Shown: in pieces, positions 12,395-21,603 of the stretch | Layout of the letters: each line of letters starts with the position of its first letter | How positions within the stretch are numbered: the first letter of the stretch is position 1 | Assembly (NCBI GenBank): GCA_037447655.1 | Contig: JBBHKE010001685.1 | Coordinates: 1-64,000, forward strand | DNA length: 64,000 nucleotides | DNA from: Zygnema cylindricum | Lineage: Eukaryota; Streptophyta; Zygnematophyceae; Zygnematales; Zygnemataceae | Direction of reading: 5' to 3' | Notes under the pieces: model-generated | Told to the model about the DNA's origin: nothing | What the model saw: the letters and a program-made list of their open reading frames with translations, nothing else | Databases searched by the model: none | Position numbers and translations under genes: made by a program

Positions 12395-13463
12395 TCGTAA
12401 TTATTGGCTTATTCATACGTCGTACATTAGTTAATTTTGTACTTTTTCGGTTACGGGCGTGCACGGTTAGTCGCGAGAAATTGAGTTTCGGTTAACTTAT
12501 ATTTCCGTAAAGCCGGTCGGTTAACAGTTAACAATTTTGGAGCGTGATATAACCCGGTCAGGCGTCGGTTACTGAGATTTTGAAAAAAAAACGGTCGGTT
12601 TCGGATATGTAAAATTTTGACTTTTGCGACCTTAGGTGCGTATCTATGTACTTCAAACTTAGAGAATTTCCTTTGTTTTTAGCGTAGATCCGGCGGACCT
12701 GGATTTCAGGTGTCTCTATGTGTACCATACGAAGTTGTCACTTAAGGGAGTGACAATTGTATAAGTCGACAATGCCCGTGACGGCTATCGACAGTGTAAA
12801 ATCTATGATGACACACCAAATTGTAAAAAATTGCTTTGAACGTCGCATAACCTTGCGTGACATTTGTAGACATTCCAACGAGTCAGCGTAGAGTCGCTCG
12901 CCTCGTGATAAGATGAGGAAGTACAGTTTGAAAGAGAGAACGTGAGGCTGCGTGAAAGAGGTGGCGTGTGCGACTTGCTGAGGCGCCCTCAGAGATTTCA
13001 CACAATCTCCTCAAATGGCATCGTAATTTTCAGACCCCTGGAATGGAAAAATTCGTACTGAACGAAACGCAACAAAACAAAACAAATTGTGTACTTTGAT
13101 GGACGCAAACGGACAAAACATAACGAATAGTGTACCTTTCGCTATCGCTTGAATTCGTTTGAAATTTTTGTAAAATGTTTTACAAGTGCGAATAATTGTT
13201 CGTATTAGTTTTTCAAAAATACTTTGTTTTAATCCACATCAGCCTTGTGTTTTAAAGAAAAATTTGAAGATGTCGTTTTTTGGCGTGGCCGTGTGTCGAA
13301 GAACACAAAACGACAACATGTAGTACATCTTAAATTCAATGATGACGCCAAATGTACTTCTTTTTTCTTCTATTTTTTTGTAAGGTTGGAACTTACGCGG
13401 TACGGCTCTAAGTTTTTACAGGAAAGCGATAGAAAAAAACCCTTACTTTGGCACATAGAGACG
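12395..13463. other. No gene recognised
   Basis: The 87-codon minus-strand ORF at 12738-13001 has no recognisable motif. No exon series or repeat with clear boundaries is visible. Confidence 0.35.
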
Positions 13464-13670
13464 CACCCTTAGTGTTAATGTTTGTTTGCCTCTTAAAAAC
13501 ATCTTTTCTCTTTACATAATTTTCGGACAATGAATCTGACGGTTGTGATTGAAAGCCAAGATTCTCACCTTCCGATTGGCGATCTCAAAGAGAAAATCGG
13601 ACAAGTGTGTACAGAAAAAAGATGTTTTAAGTGGCGAAAAAATTATCAACATTAATTGTGATACACGGTG
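13464..13670 (-). mobile_element. MITE, diverged copy of the one at 58342-58560
   Basis: Reading from 13670 on the minus strand, the element begins CACCGTGTATC and continues with a core (TGTCCGATTTTC, then GGTGAGAATC) that aligns with the copy in the RabGAP intron. The other end (from 13464, CACCCTTAGTG) is a shortened inverted repeat. TA follows the intact end (13671-13672). No ORF is present, so it is non-autonomous. The TA flank suggests the Tc1/mariner type, by inference. Confidence 0.6.
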
Positions 13671-15290
13671 TACCGCAATGCACCACCTGCAATCGTTTTG
13701 TAAGATGTTGTAATTGTTGTGTAAGATGTTAGTCCGGTTTCACACGTTAGGAACACAATACACCGCCTACCGTTATTATGTTAAAAATCGATAAAGTGCT
13801 TACAGAGATGCTCACAAATGACAAATCAAATCTCACAACGGAAGCTTAATTAAACATATTCTTACACGTAAAACACTCACAACTCATAAGAAATCATGTT
13901 CGCTAAATATCAATGTATTAGGCCGAAGCTATCTCAATAACAACCTCTCTCCATCTCCACTCCTTGCTCACTCTGACAAAAATCTTAAGTCTTACTTTTC
14001 TTTTTTCGTTAGTTCTTTACTCTATACACTTTAATGTATCTCTCTCAGGCACATGATGCATCTCACCAGACTACATCATAAACTGATAGTAACACACGCT
14101 AATATACCTTCTTAACACCGAAAACTCACGACCACTTACTCCACTAACTGAAAACAGACGAGGGCGCTGAATTCTACAACAGACATGAGCCTAACAAGAC
14201 ATTCAAGCGCTGAAACAAAGTGAGGCGCATTAAAACGAGCTGGAAACGTAGAGCGCACTAAATAACATAGTCACCGTTCAAGACAATGGAAAACAGACGA
14301 AACCCAAACTGAAACATCATACATAAATAATATATTTACCAGCTGGTACTGAACCGCCGTATATTGAACAAACCAAAAGTACTCCAATGCAAATCGTGAA
14401 ACCATACTCAAAATCGAATTGCGCCACGCGAACCAAAACGTAGACAAATCCATGGACGACCGATTCTCCACATCGAACCAAAACATGATTTCGGTTGATC
14501 CGCTGATTCTACTAAGAATTCTAACAATTACCGCTTAGAATTAGTTAGTGTTAAAGGGAAAATTATTAATTAAAATTAGAAATTTATAATAATGTTTTAG
14601 TGCAAAAAGGCATGGCAGATTGTAGTCCATTTCTTTGTCAGGGACAATTATGAAATCCAGTGACCTGCTTTTTAATGTTTTTAAGAGATGGATGTCAAGT
14701 TTAGTTTTGAATTGGGTGAACTTCCATTACAGGAAAAGTGGGGTTGTTTACTAGACGCCGCACGATTTGTACAAATTTTCACCATTTTTTTTTTGTCAAA
14801 CGAAACATGACGAAACATGTTAATTGAATGTCTCTAATATTATAGGCGTAGGTATCAACCGTTGGATGTTTCCCTTTTTTAGATTAGCAAAGCAATTGCG
14901 CACATCGTCTAGTGTGAAAAGACTCTCTTCGGCGAGGAGAGTTTCTTCACCCTGGTCATGTACCATTGGTACACGTGAAAAGTAAAAAAAATATCCACCA
15001 CTAACAGGTGATGAGAAACGAACACGTCGTACACGCCATGTGCCTTCCGCCACGGTATATGCAGGTCGACCGAAATATCCTCGCACGCTCTTTCTGTCAT
15101 CCTCTGACCTTCAAAGTTTGCAGCGCCTTTTTGCCATTCTGTTTCGAAATTTTGATTTTCAATTTCAAAGTTAAAATTTGGTCGCAAAAATTCCGTACGA
15201 ATTAGTAACTTCCTCTACTCGTACAAATATTATGTATAAATTTTCAGTTTGAAGAATATTTTTAGATTTTAAGAATCTGAAAACTAGCCT
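13671..15290. other. No gene recognised
   Basis: Only short ORFs without motifs. Two overlapping minus-strand ORFs at 14820-15187 have no recognisable domain. Confidence 0.35.
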
Positions 15291-15733
15291 ACGTGGCGCC
15301 AATCATAATTGAGAAACAATGTTTACTGGCACCACATAATGGAATGTCGTGCCAATAAACACAACAAATAGACGTCTCCACATGTTTACTGGGACCGCCT
15401 AATGGAGAATAGACCTTAGTGTTCTGGTGAAGTTCCAATCAAGTTTAGGTCTATGTAGTTCACATATTACTTGGTAGTACTTTGTGTTTGACTTGTTGTC
15501 GTCTTTTGCCTGGCGCGCTCATTTCAGTATTGAATGTACGGTTGGTAGTCTTACGTTTGGAGTGTTTTAATGAGGTGAGAGAGAGAGAGAGCCAAAAGGT
15601 AATTCTCTAAAAAAATCCTCCATGGAGTATATTGTCTTCTGTGGAGTTCTCTCCGGTGTGTGATTTCGTAATGCTTCTGTTTTCTTTACATTCATTATCT
15701 TGTGTTTAACGATCCATCAAGTGGTATCAGAGC
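15291..15733 (+). mobile_element. Remnant copia-type LTR with canonical initiator-Met PBS
   Basis: TGGTATCAGAGC at 15722-15733 is the standard plant copia primer-binding site, complementary to the 3' end of initiator tRNA-Met. It stands two bases after a CATCA end (15719), the expected LTR terminus. The upstream sequence is therefore read as the 3' part of an LTR; its 5' boundary is uncertain. No gag or pol follows, so only the LTR-PBS junction survives. Its priming mode differs from that of the elements at 19-39 kb. Confidence 0.6.
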
Positions 15734-16433
15734 TTTGTGTGTTGAAAGGGGGTTAGCTTAGGGCCCATGGGAGGAAAGAAAAATAAACCAACTTGAACTT
15801 CATCTCTTTCCATTTTTTCTGGATCTGCCGGATCAATCCAATTCTTCACGGTTCGGAAACTAATGGCACTTCTTTTACCATTGGAGGGTTGGCCTTTATG
15901 GCGTCTCGTCCATCCTATCCACTTGGTCAAAAAAAAAGGAAAAGGGAGGAGAGTGACGAAACGGGAGGTCGTCTTCAAAAACTCATTGATGGTCTTCGCT
16001 GCTACATCGACAAACAATTTACGATGTAAAGCGCAAAGGGAATCCGGATCCAGATTCGGATAGAGGAGTAGATGATGAAGAGGAAAAGTAGCGAATTTGA
16101 AAAGGGAAATTTATGATTGATGATTCTTTCGATTTTGATGAGTGGGGTGAATATGAGGAGCAAGTATAACAAATGCTTGAAAAGATCATGTTTTTTAATG
16201 AGATAAATAACCAAGTGTGGAAAAAGTACACCGAAGCTAAATTGATGCTTTTACGCCAAAGTGGTCAATTGGGAAGAAAAGTTGTTTCTTTTGGATTTGA
16301 AGGAAAAAAAAATGGTTTCGTTTCTTAAAGAAGTGGTTACAAAAGTAAAAATTTCAACAATCCAAATCCTACATATTTTTTTTTTACCAGGCTTACCCGG
16401 CCGTACCCAAAAAAAAAAAAATTGAATCTTACG
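15734..16433. other. No gene recognised after the PBS remnant
   Basis: A 78-codon ORF at 15793-16029 has no retroviral gag motif. The remainder is poly-A/T interrupted sequence without features. Confidence 0.3.
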
Positions 16434-17417
16434 CTTCATGATTGGACTTTTGTACTTTCTAGACATATTTCTATGGATTTTCATGTCGTGCCAAATTGTG
16501 TTTGTATCAAAATACCGTGTTTTCAACAATGTTCCAAACAACTACTTCACCGGGCTGATTATCAAAGGCAATGGACATCCAAATTGTGACTGGTTAGCCG
16601 CCAATTGCGTGTTTGGCGCATTTCTCCTACTCAGATGCAAATCCAAAGACCAATGAAGTAAAAGCGATTGTGACGGGTTTTGTAATGCAACCCAACTATG
16701 AGGGCTTTGAGGGGGAGGCGGTATTTGCTCTAATAGTACTGAAAGAATATCTAGTTTATGTGCATGCAATCCAGGATACAACAACAAGACGAACAAGTTT
16801 ACTTGCAAATGTAAGTCCTCTCTTGACATGATGTGCACGAATCGTTCTCCTAGTATGATTTTGCGGGCTAAAAAGTTGAAATTAACAAAATAATACTGGT
16901 TCGCTCAAAGTGGCGAGATATTGAATGCTTGAATTTAAAATTTGAGCATTATGCAAATATTCCAAATGTTTATAAATCATCACATAAATACGGATACTCA
17001 AAAACGTTGAAAGAAATTTTGAGCCGCTTTTGCATTCATTCTCAAAAGGTTTTCTTCAAAATTTTATCTAGTGGAAGAAAAAGGGAGTTTATTTAGATTT
17101 ATTTAAAAAAATGCTCATAAATCTTAGTTCCTTCCATGAAACTAAACTTTTTGAAAGGAAATTGCTAATTTTGTGGCAAATAAAACAGTATGATTGACAA
17201 TGGAGCTTTTTCTTACAATGTTCCAGTGTTGCAACCACCACCACCTCCTCATTCCTCCCCTCCTCTTTTCCGTCCTCCACCATCCCCACGTCCTCTTCCC
17301 TGCCCTACTACTCCTCCCTCTCGTCCTCCACTAACCCCACCTGCTCGTCCCCCTCCTCGTTCCTCACCTTTGCAATCCCCAGCCCCACATCTCCGTACTC
17401 TCTCTGATTCTCCTTAA
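16434..17417 (+). pseudogene. Decayed copy of the LRR / Cys-rich / Pro-rich gene
   Basis: This stretch aligns with 41570-42810. The exon-like part (about 16530-16810) encodes NNYFTGLIIKGNGHPNC, then a Cys-rich EGF-like module (motifs DCDGFCNAT, GGGGICSNS, CACNPGYNNKTNKFTCKC) and ends at a GTAAGT donor. Its acceptor has become TTTTCAA instead of TTTTCAG. Three in-frame TGA codons interrupt the module, two of them inside the run just before GGGGIC. The Pro-rich last exon (17227-17417, after CCAG, ending TAA) is still open and carries PPPPP and RPPPSPRP motifs. No LRR exons lie upstream. The lost splice site and stops indicate a pseudogene duplicated from the 41-kb locus or from a common ancestor. 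Confidence 0.7.
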
Positions 17418-18991
17418 TATTTACTTTCGCGTTGCCCCCTTCCTCCTTTTAAACGACCAATACGTGTTAGGATGTAAGGCAAACATCCTAAGGCGAAAGT
17501 TTCAGACTTATAAATTTGTTGGTTAGAATGGACAATAATTGAAAAACCGAAAGGTTGACAACGACATTTAAAAGTCGACTTTGCACTATATTAGTCATAG
17601 AGACTTTGATAAGAGGTTTCTTTATCAACATCTGGACCTTATTGAAATGGTTATTTGGTGGTGAAGGTTCACTTTTTCATTTCAGCGTTTATGTTCAAGT
17701 TAGTTTGTTTGTTGGTGGCAAGTTTTCCTAGGTTGTTGTTAGACTTTCCTTGATCCTCTTATGTGTGTTATAGAGCCCTTCTAATAGTAAAAGAAGAGTT
17801 TTTTATTGTTTAGGAGCTTTCAAATGATGGTTCGTCACCGTAAAGAATGTAATATCAATTTTTAAAAACTTATGCAGTAGTTCAAGTTTGAAAGTTTGTG
17901 CACATTGGTTTTTTATTGTGAGCTTGAATATTTACTTTCTTCAATGTAAATATTTTATTCGCAACCTGTTTTGCGACCCTGGAGAAATATAGTACGAGTA
18001 CAACAATGGGTCTTCATCTCCTTTCTCATCGTCAAAGCTCTTTCATCTTCTTGTTTTTTTTGCATATTAGTTTTAGGCGCTTACCCTAGCCCCTGGGCAA
18101 GGGTAAGGGTAGATAAACCTATAACATACAGTGGGAAAGGGTGTCGTAATCTACCTCACAAGGGTTTAGAGATGGGAGAAAATATAGATGTAGACAATAG
18201 AGAGAGGCAGGTTTAAACAACTTTGAATAGGATTATAAAGTAGGAATTACATTTGTCTTAATGACATTCACTAACTCATAAAGCTAGATTCACTTCATAA
18301 GACTATGTGTCTAATCTCTGTGCTCTGGTGATCTCTGTACAATGTGTTTCTATGTGAATAATACTAAACAACATTGTCTACCAAATTGCGGTGTAAAAGC
18401 TTGTTCTATGAGAGATAAACTCTTCTTGTGCAATGATATCTATTTATATGTGTGCACTCCTATCTAACAATAATGTGCACTCGTGTGATTTAATAACTAC
18501 ACGTCAAAATATACACTATAAGCCATCGATGGCGGCGCCAAAAATGCGTCAGTTTCGCTCAAATATGTATGTCTCGTCCCCCGATTCCGTACGATTTGCT
18601 TTTGTCGTCCGTACAATATCGGCGCTCCAATTTCCGTACACAATATCAGTCGAGATCGTCCAAAATCAACACTCCCACTCGAGCTCGTGTCGATATTTGT
18701 CGCGCACCTCGATTTCGTCAAATTGGTAATTGATTGGAGCCTCAAAGGTACTTAACTTACATAATCAGTTTCGTACAATCTGTACCGTGCTAAATCCACA
18801 AAATCTGCGATTTCATTAGTATGTGGTAGATTATGGTTCGCGTAGGAATTTTGTCCGTTTCGACCACCTCTAGTCTTTAAAATCTTGTCCTGCGATACGT
18901 GGACTAAATGAGCCGTGTGTCGTACAAAGGAATTGCGCCGCAGGTGACTTTGTCCTTTGTAAATGACTCCTCGATAAGATCAAATGACGTG
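17418..18991. other. No gene recognised
   Basis: The first 400 bases still resemble the region downstream of the 42.8-kb Pro-rich exon (shared stretches such as AGACTTTGA and ATGATGGTTCGTCAC), so the duplication extends to about 17840. Beyond that, only short ORFs without motifs are seen. Confidence 0.4.
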
Positions 18992-19190
18992 TGTAAAACT
19001 TAAAGGTTCTCTTAGTATTTTCTAGGTTTAAACTTGTAAAAGATAAAATGTAGAAAAAAAGCAGAGGCAGTCTACCTCTAAATCCACTCTTCAAACTCCC
19101 ACACTTGTCGAAGTCATTGAAAGTTGGAGAAGGAACTAGAGCCATGGCTGCCTATGCTGTCTAGAGGGAGAGAGGTAATAGTCTGGTAGG
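18992..19190 (+). mobile_element. 5' fragment of a copia LTR
   Basis: It starts TGTAAAAC and contains the family-specific LTR head (TATTTTCTAGG, GAGGCAGTCTACCTCTAA, AGAGCCATGGCTGCC). It ends abruptly at 19190, where the LTR of element B begins. No matching right half was found, so it is a truncated LTR rather than a clean nested target. Confidence 0.65.
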
Positions 19191-19508
19191 TGTTGATATT
19201 TGTGTATTTTCTAGGTATGTAATAGGATAGAAAAGGGCGGAGGCAGTCTGCCTCTAACCCCCCTCTCCAAGCCCCCACACTTGATGTAGTCACTGAAGGC
19301 TTGATAGGGATCTAGAGCCATGGCTACCTAAACTCTCTAGAGAAGACAAGGGGAAAATTAGGTAGACTTACCAAAAGGTACTTGACAGACCCAGGAATTG
19401 ATCCTGAACTAGCCATCCGTCACGTCACCCGCAGCAGTTAGCCTTATACATTTAGTTTAAGACTAGTGCTATGACATATACGGTTTGATAGATATTTAAA
19501 TAGTTACA
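19191..19508 (+). mobile_element. Element B 5' LTR, left part
   Basis: It starts TGTTGATATT and carries the shared LTR head. It breaks off at TTACA (19504-19508) and resumes after the second TTACA at 27089. The join restores the same order of motifs as in element A's LTR (GTTTGATAG, then TTTAACTGG), so the interruption is an insertion with a 5-bp target duplication. Confidence 0.8.
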
Positions 19509-19750
19509 TGAAACTCTGAGACCTCCATAAGTCCTCAGAGTGAACAGCTTCTAAGAAGCCTCTAGGATAACTCTGACCCCTTTGCGTTTCAGCAAGAACA
19601 ACTGCCACCCTGGCAGACAAAAACTTTGACCACCTTCATCCTTGTGAAGGCAAGACTCTCGTGACATCGTAATGAGTCGATAGCAAAAAGAATCTCTGAA
19701 TTTGCTCCCCTGAGCACTAAGTTATAGAGGGTCAAAGTTGACCTTTTGTA
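19509..19750 (-). mobile_element. Inverted solo LTR G, part 1 (3' end of the LTR)
   Basis: This is the reverse complement of the end of the family LTR: GACCTCCATAA, then the AACTGCCACCCTGGCAG block. It is bounded on the left by the LTR terminus (TG at 19509) and TSD TTACA (19504-19508). Its other half is 26154-27083. Element A has inserted within it. Confidence 0.8.
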
Positions 19751-20768
19751 TGTAGAAATTAAAAGGTTATTTTACTATTTTCTAGGTTTTGCAAAATGCA
19801 GAAAAGAAGCCGAGGCAGTCTGCCTCTAACTTCTCTCTTCAGCTCCCACACTTATCGTAGTCACTGAAGGTTGAAGAGGGAGCTAGAGCCATGGCTGCCT
19901 ATGCTGATTAGAGATAAAGTAACGGGTTGTAGATTTTGGTAGATTTACCAAAATATAAATTGACGGACCCAGGATTTGAACCGGGTACCTACCGTCCACT
20001 CTTAGCCATTTAGTCTGCCATCATGCTTAGAGATGTATGGTTTGATAGTTAATTAAATGTTAACACGTAGTCTATTTCACTTAACGGGATCTTTAAACAT
20101 AGATACAGTTTGTAAAGTACGGCGTACGGAACATTCGAAACGAATACTGCGCATTTTGTTTAGAAAGCGAAAGAAATACTGCGGAAGTATTTATGACGGT
20201 CACGATTGTAATCCGGCTTAATCGGACGGCCACGAAGCATGCCGAGATCGTGGAATAGGTTTTCAGCGGTTTGCGGTTGACGTCACGTCAATTGCCACGT
20301 GGCACAATCACATTGCATTACGACATCTCCTGGGATTCCAAGAACGAATCCAAAAATGACATGTGTCGACTTTTTGTCCATGTTGTACAATATCCGTACA
20401 TAAAGTACATCGGCTCATGTACCTTTATGTACGATATACTATTATGATTGGTGCCGTGCTTCAGTAGACGAGTTTTAGAGAGAGATAGGACTTAGAAAAA
20501 TTTGATTGATTAGACCCTCTCTCCCAGAGAGCTCCTGTACAAAAGGTCAACTTTGACCCTTCATAACTTACTGCTCAGGGGAGCAAATTCAGAGATTCTT
20601 TTTGCTATAGACTCAGGGGAGTCTTGCCTTTTCAAAGGTGAAGGTGGTCAGAGTTTTGGTCTGCCAGGGTGGCAGTTATTCTTGCTGAAACACAAAGGGG
20701 TCAGGGTTATCCTAGAGGCTTCGTGTGAGTTGTCTACTCTGAGGTCCTATGGAGGTCTCAGAGTTACA
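19751..20768 (+). repeat. Element A 5' LTR (1018 bp)
   Basis: Bounded by TGTAG...TTACA and followed directly by the PBS. It contains G-box/ACGT motifs (GACGTCACGTCA and CCACGTGG near 20279-20302), a GTAC hairpin (20396-20432), an antisense tRNA-like patch (19961-20030) and, near its end, the gag start codon at 20749. Confidence 0.9.
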
Positions 20769-21603
20769 GGTTATGGGCCCACCATCTAGGGTGCCCATAT
20801 TCAATAGAGTTGGCTTCATATACTGGGAAAGTATGATGACAGGAGCTCTATGTGAGAAACGGTTTTGGGGAATAGTGAGTGGACGGGTGAGGCGTCCATC
20901 CAGTTTTGGGATACCTCCAGGGTTTACAGGAGGAAAATTCACTAGAGATGCAGATTCATCTTCAACGGAGGAGACAAAGGAAGGAGAGGTGGTGGACAAA
21001 TGCAAGGAGAAGGAGACGGTCACACCAATAGCAACCGGTTCGGCATTCATGTCACCTATTCCAAGGAACGAGGAAAATGATATCAATACGTGGGACTACA
21101 ACAATATGGCGGCTAAGCACTTCATCCTCCGCCATTTTACTCAAGGGCTTGCATCTCCCCATTTGCAAGTAGAGAGGGCATCCGATCTTTGGATGGCTCT
21201 CATAGAGATGTACCGAAATGGTACGATTCAGCAACAACAGTTGGCTGATCAGAAAATTAAGGAGTATGTATACAAAGGGGGGAAGATGTTGGATTTTTGC
21301 AATGAGCTTGCTACACTTTTCATGGAACTAGAAAGTGCTGGAAAAGTATTTAGTGAAAAGGAAAAGGTAAACTGTTTACTGATGAAGTTACCCGAGGAGT
21401 TCGAGAACATAGTCAACCGTGTGCAGGACTTGGCGGACTCAAGGTGGATTTGGAATTCAGTGGTAGGGATGATTCTCGTTCGCGAGAATACAATTGAGAT
21501 CCGAAGGGGAGGAAAGAGTGGGCAAGCTTTGGCAGCCGGGACCGATTGGCGAAACAATGATTCCAGAAAACAGGTTGGAAAATATCGGGGGGGGGGGGCA
21601 TAA
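20749..21603 (+). CDS. Element A gag (capsid), starting in the LTR
   Basis: The frame opens at ATG 20749, 20 bases inside the 5' LTR, and runs through the PBS. It encodes a copia-type gag with conserved blocks RVPIFN (N-terminal), EMYRNGTIQQQQL and EYVYKGGKMLDFCNEL. Related gag starts are visible at the same place in elements B, C and F, which supports this start. The frame runs into a stop just after the 12-G run at 21587-21598. The CCHC knuckle and pol continue in the next frame, and one G fewer would make gag-pol continuous. The run is therefore either a mutation, a sequencing error or, less likely, a programmed shift. Gag would form the cytoplasmic virus-like particle. Confidence 0.85.
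   Translation: MEVSELQVMGPPSRVPIFNRVGFIYWESMMTGALCEKRFWGIVSGRVRRPSSFGIPPGFTGGKFTRDADSSSTEETKEGEVVDKCKEKETVTPIATGSAFMSPIPRNEENDINTWDYNNMAAKHFILRHFTQGLASPHLQVERASDLWMALIEMYRNGTIQQQQLADQKIKEYVYKGGKMLDFCNELATLFMELESAGKVFSEKEKVNCLLMKLPEEFENIVNRVQDLADSRWIWNSVVGMILVRENTIEIRRGGKSGQALAAGTDWRNNDSRKQVGKYRGGGA
20769..20784 (+). promoter_or_regulatory. Primer-binding site, initiator tRNA-Met anticodon half
   Basis: GGTTATGGGCCCACCA follows the LTR with no gap. From knowledge of plant initiator tRNA-Met, it is complementary over all 16 bases to the anticodon stem-loop region (TGGTGGGCCCATAACC), not to the tRNA 3' end. Priming from a cleaved tRNA half at this site is established for Drosophila copia. The same site lies inside the gag reading frame, where it encodes VMGPP. 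Confidence 0.8.
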
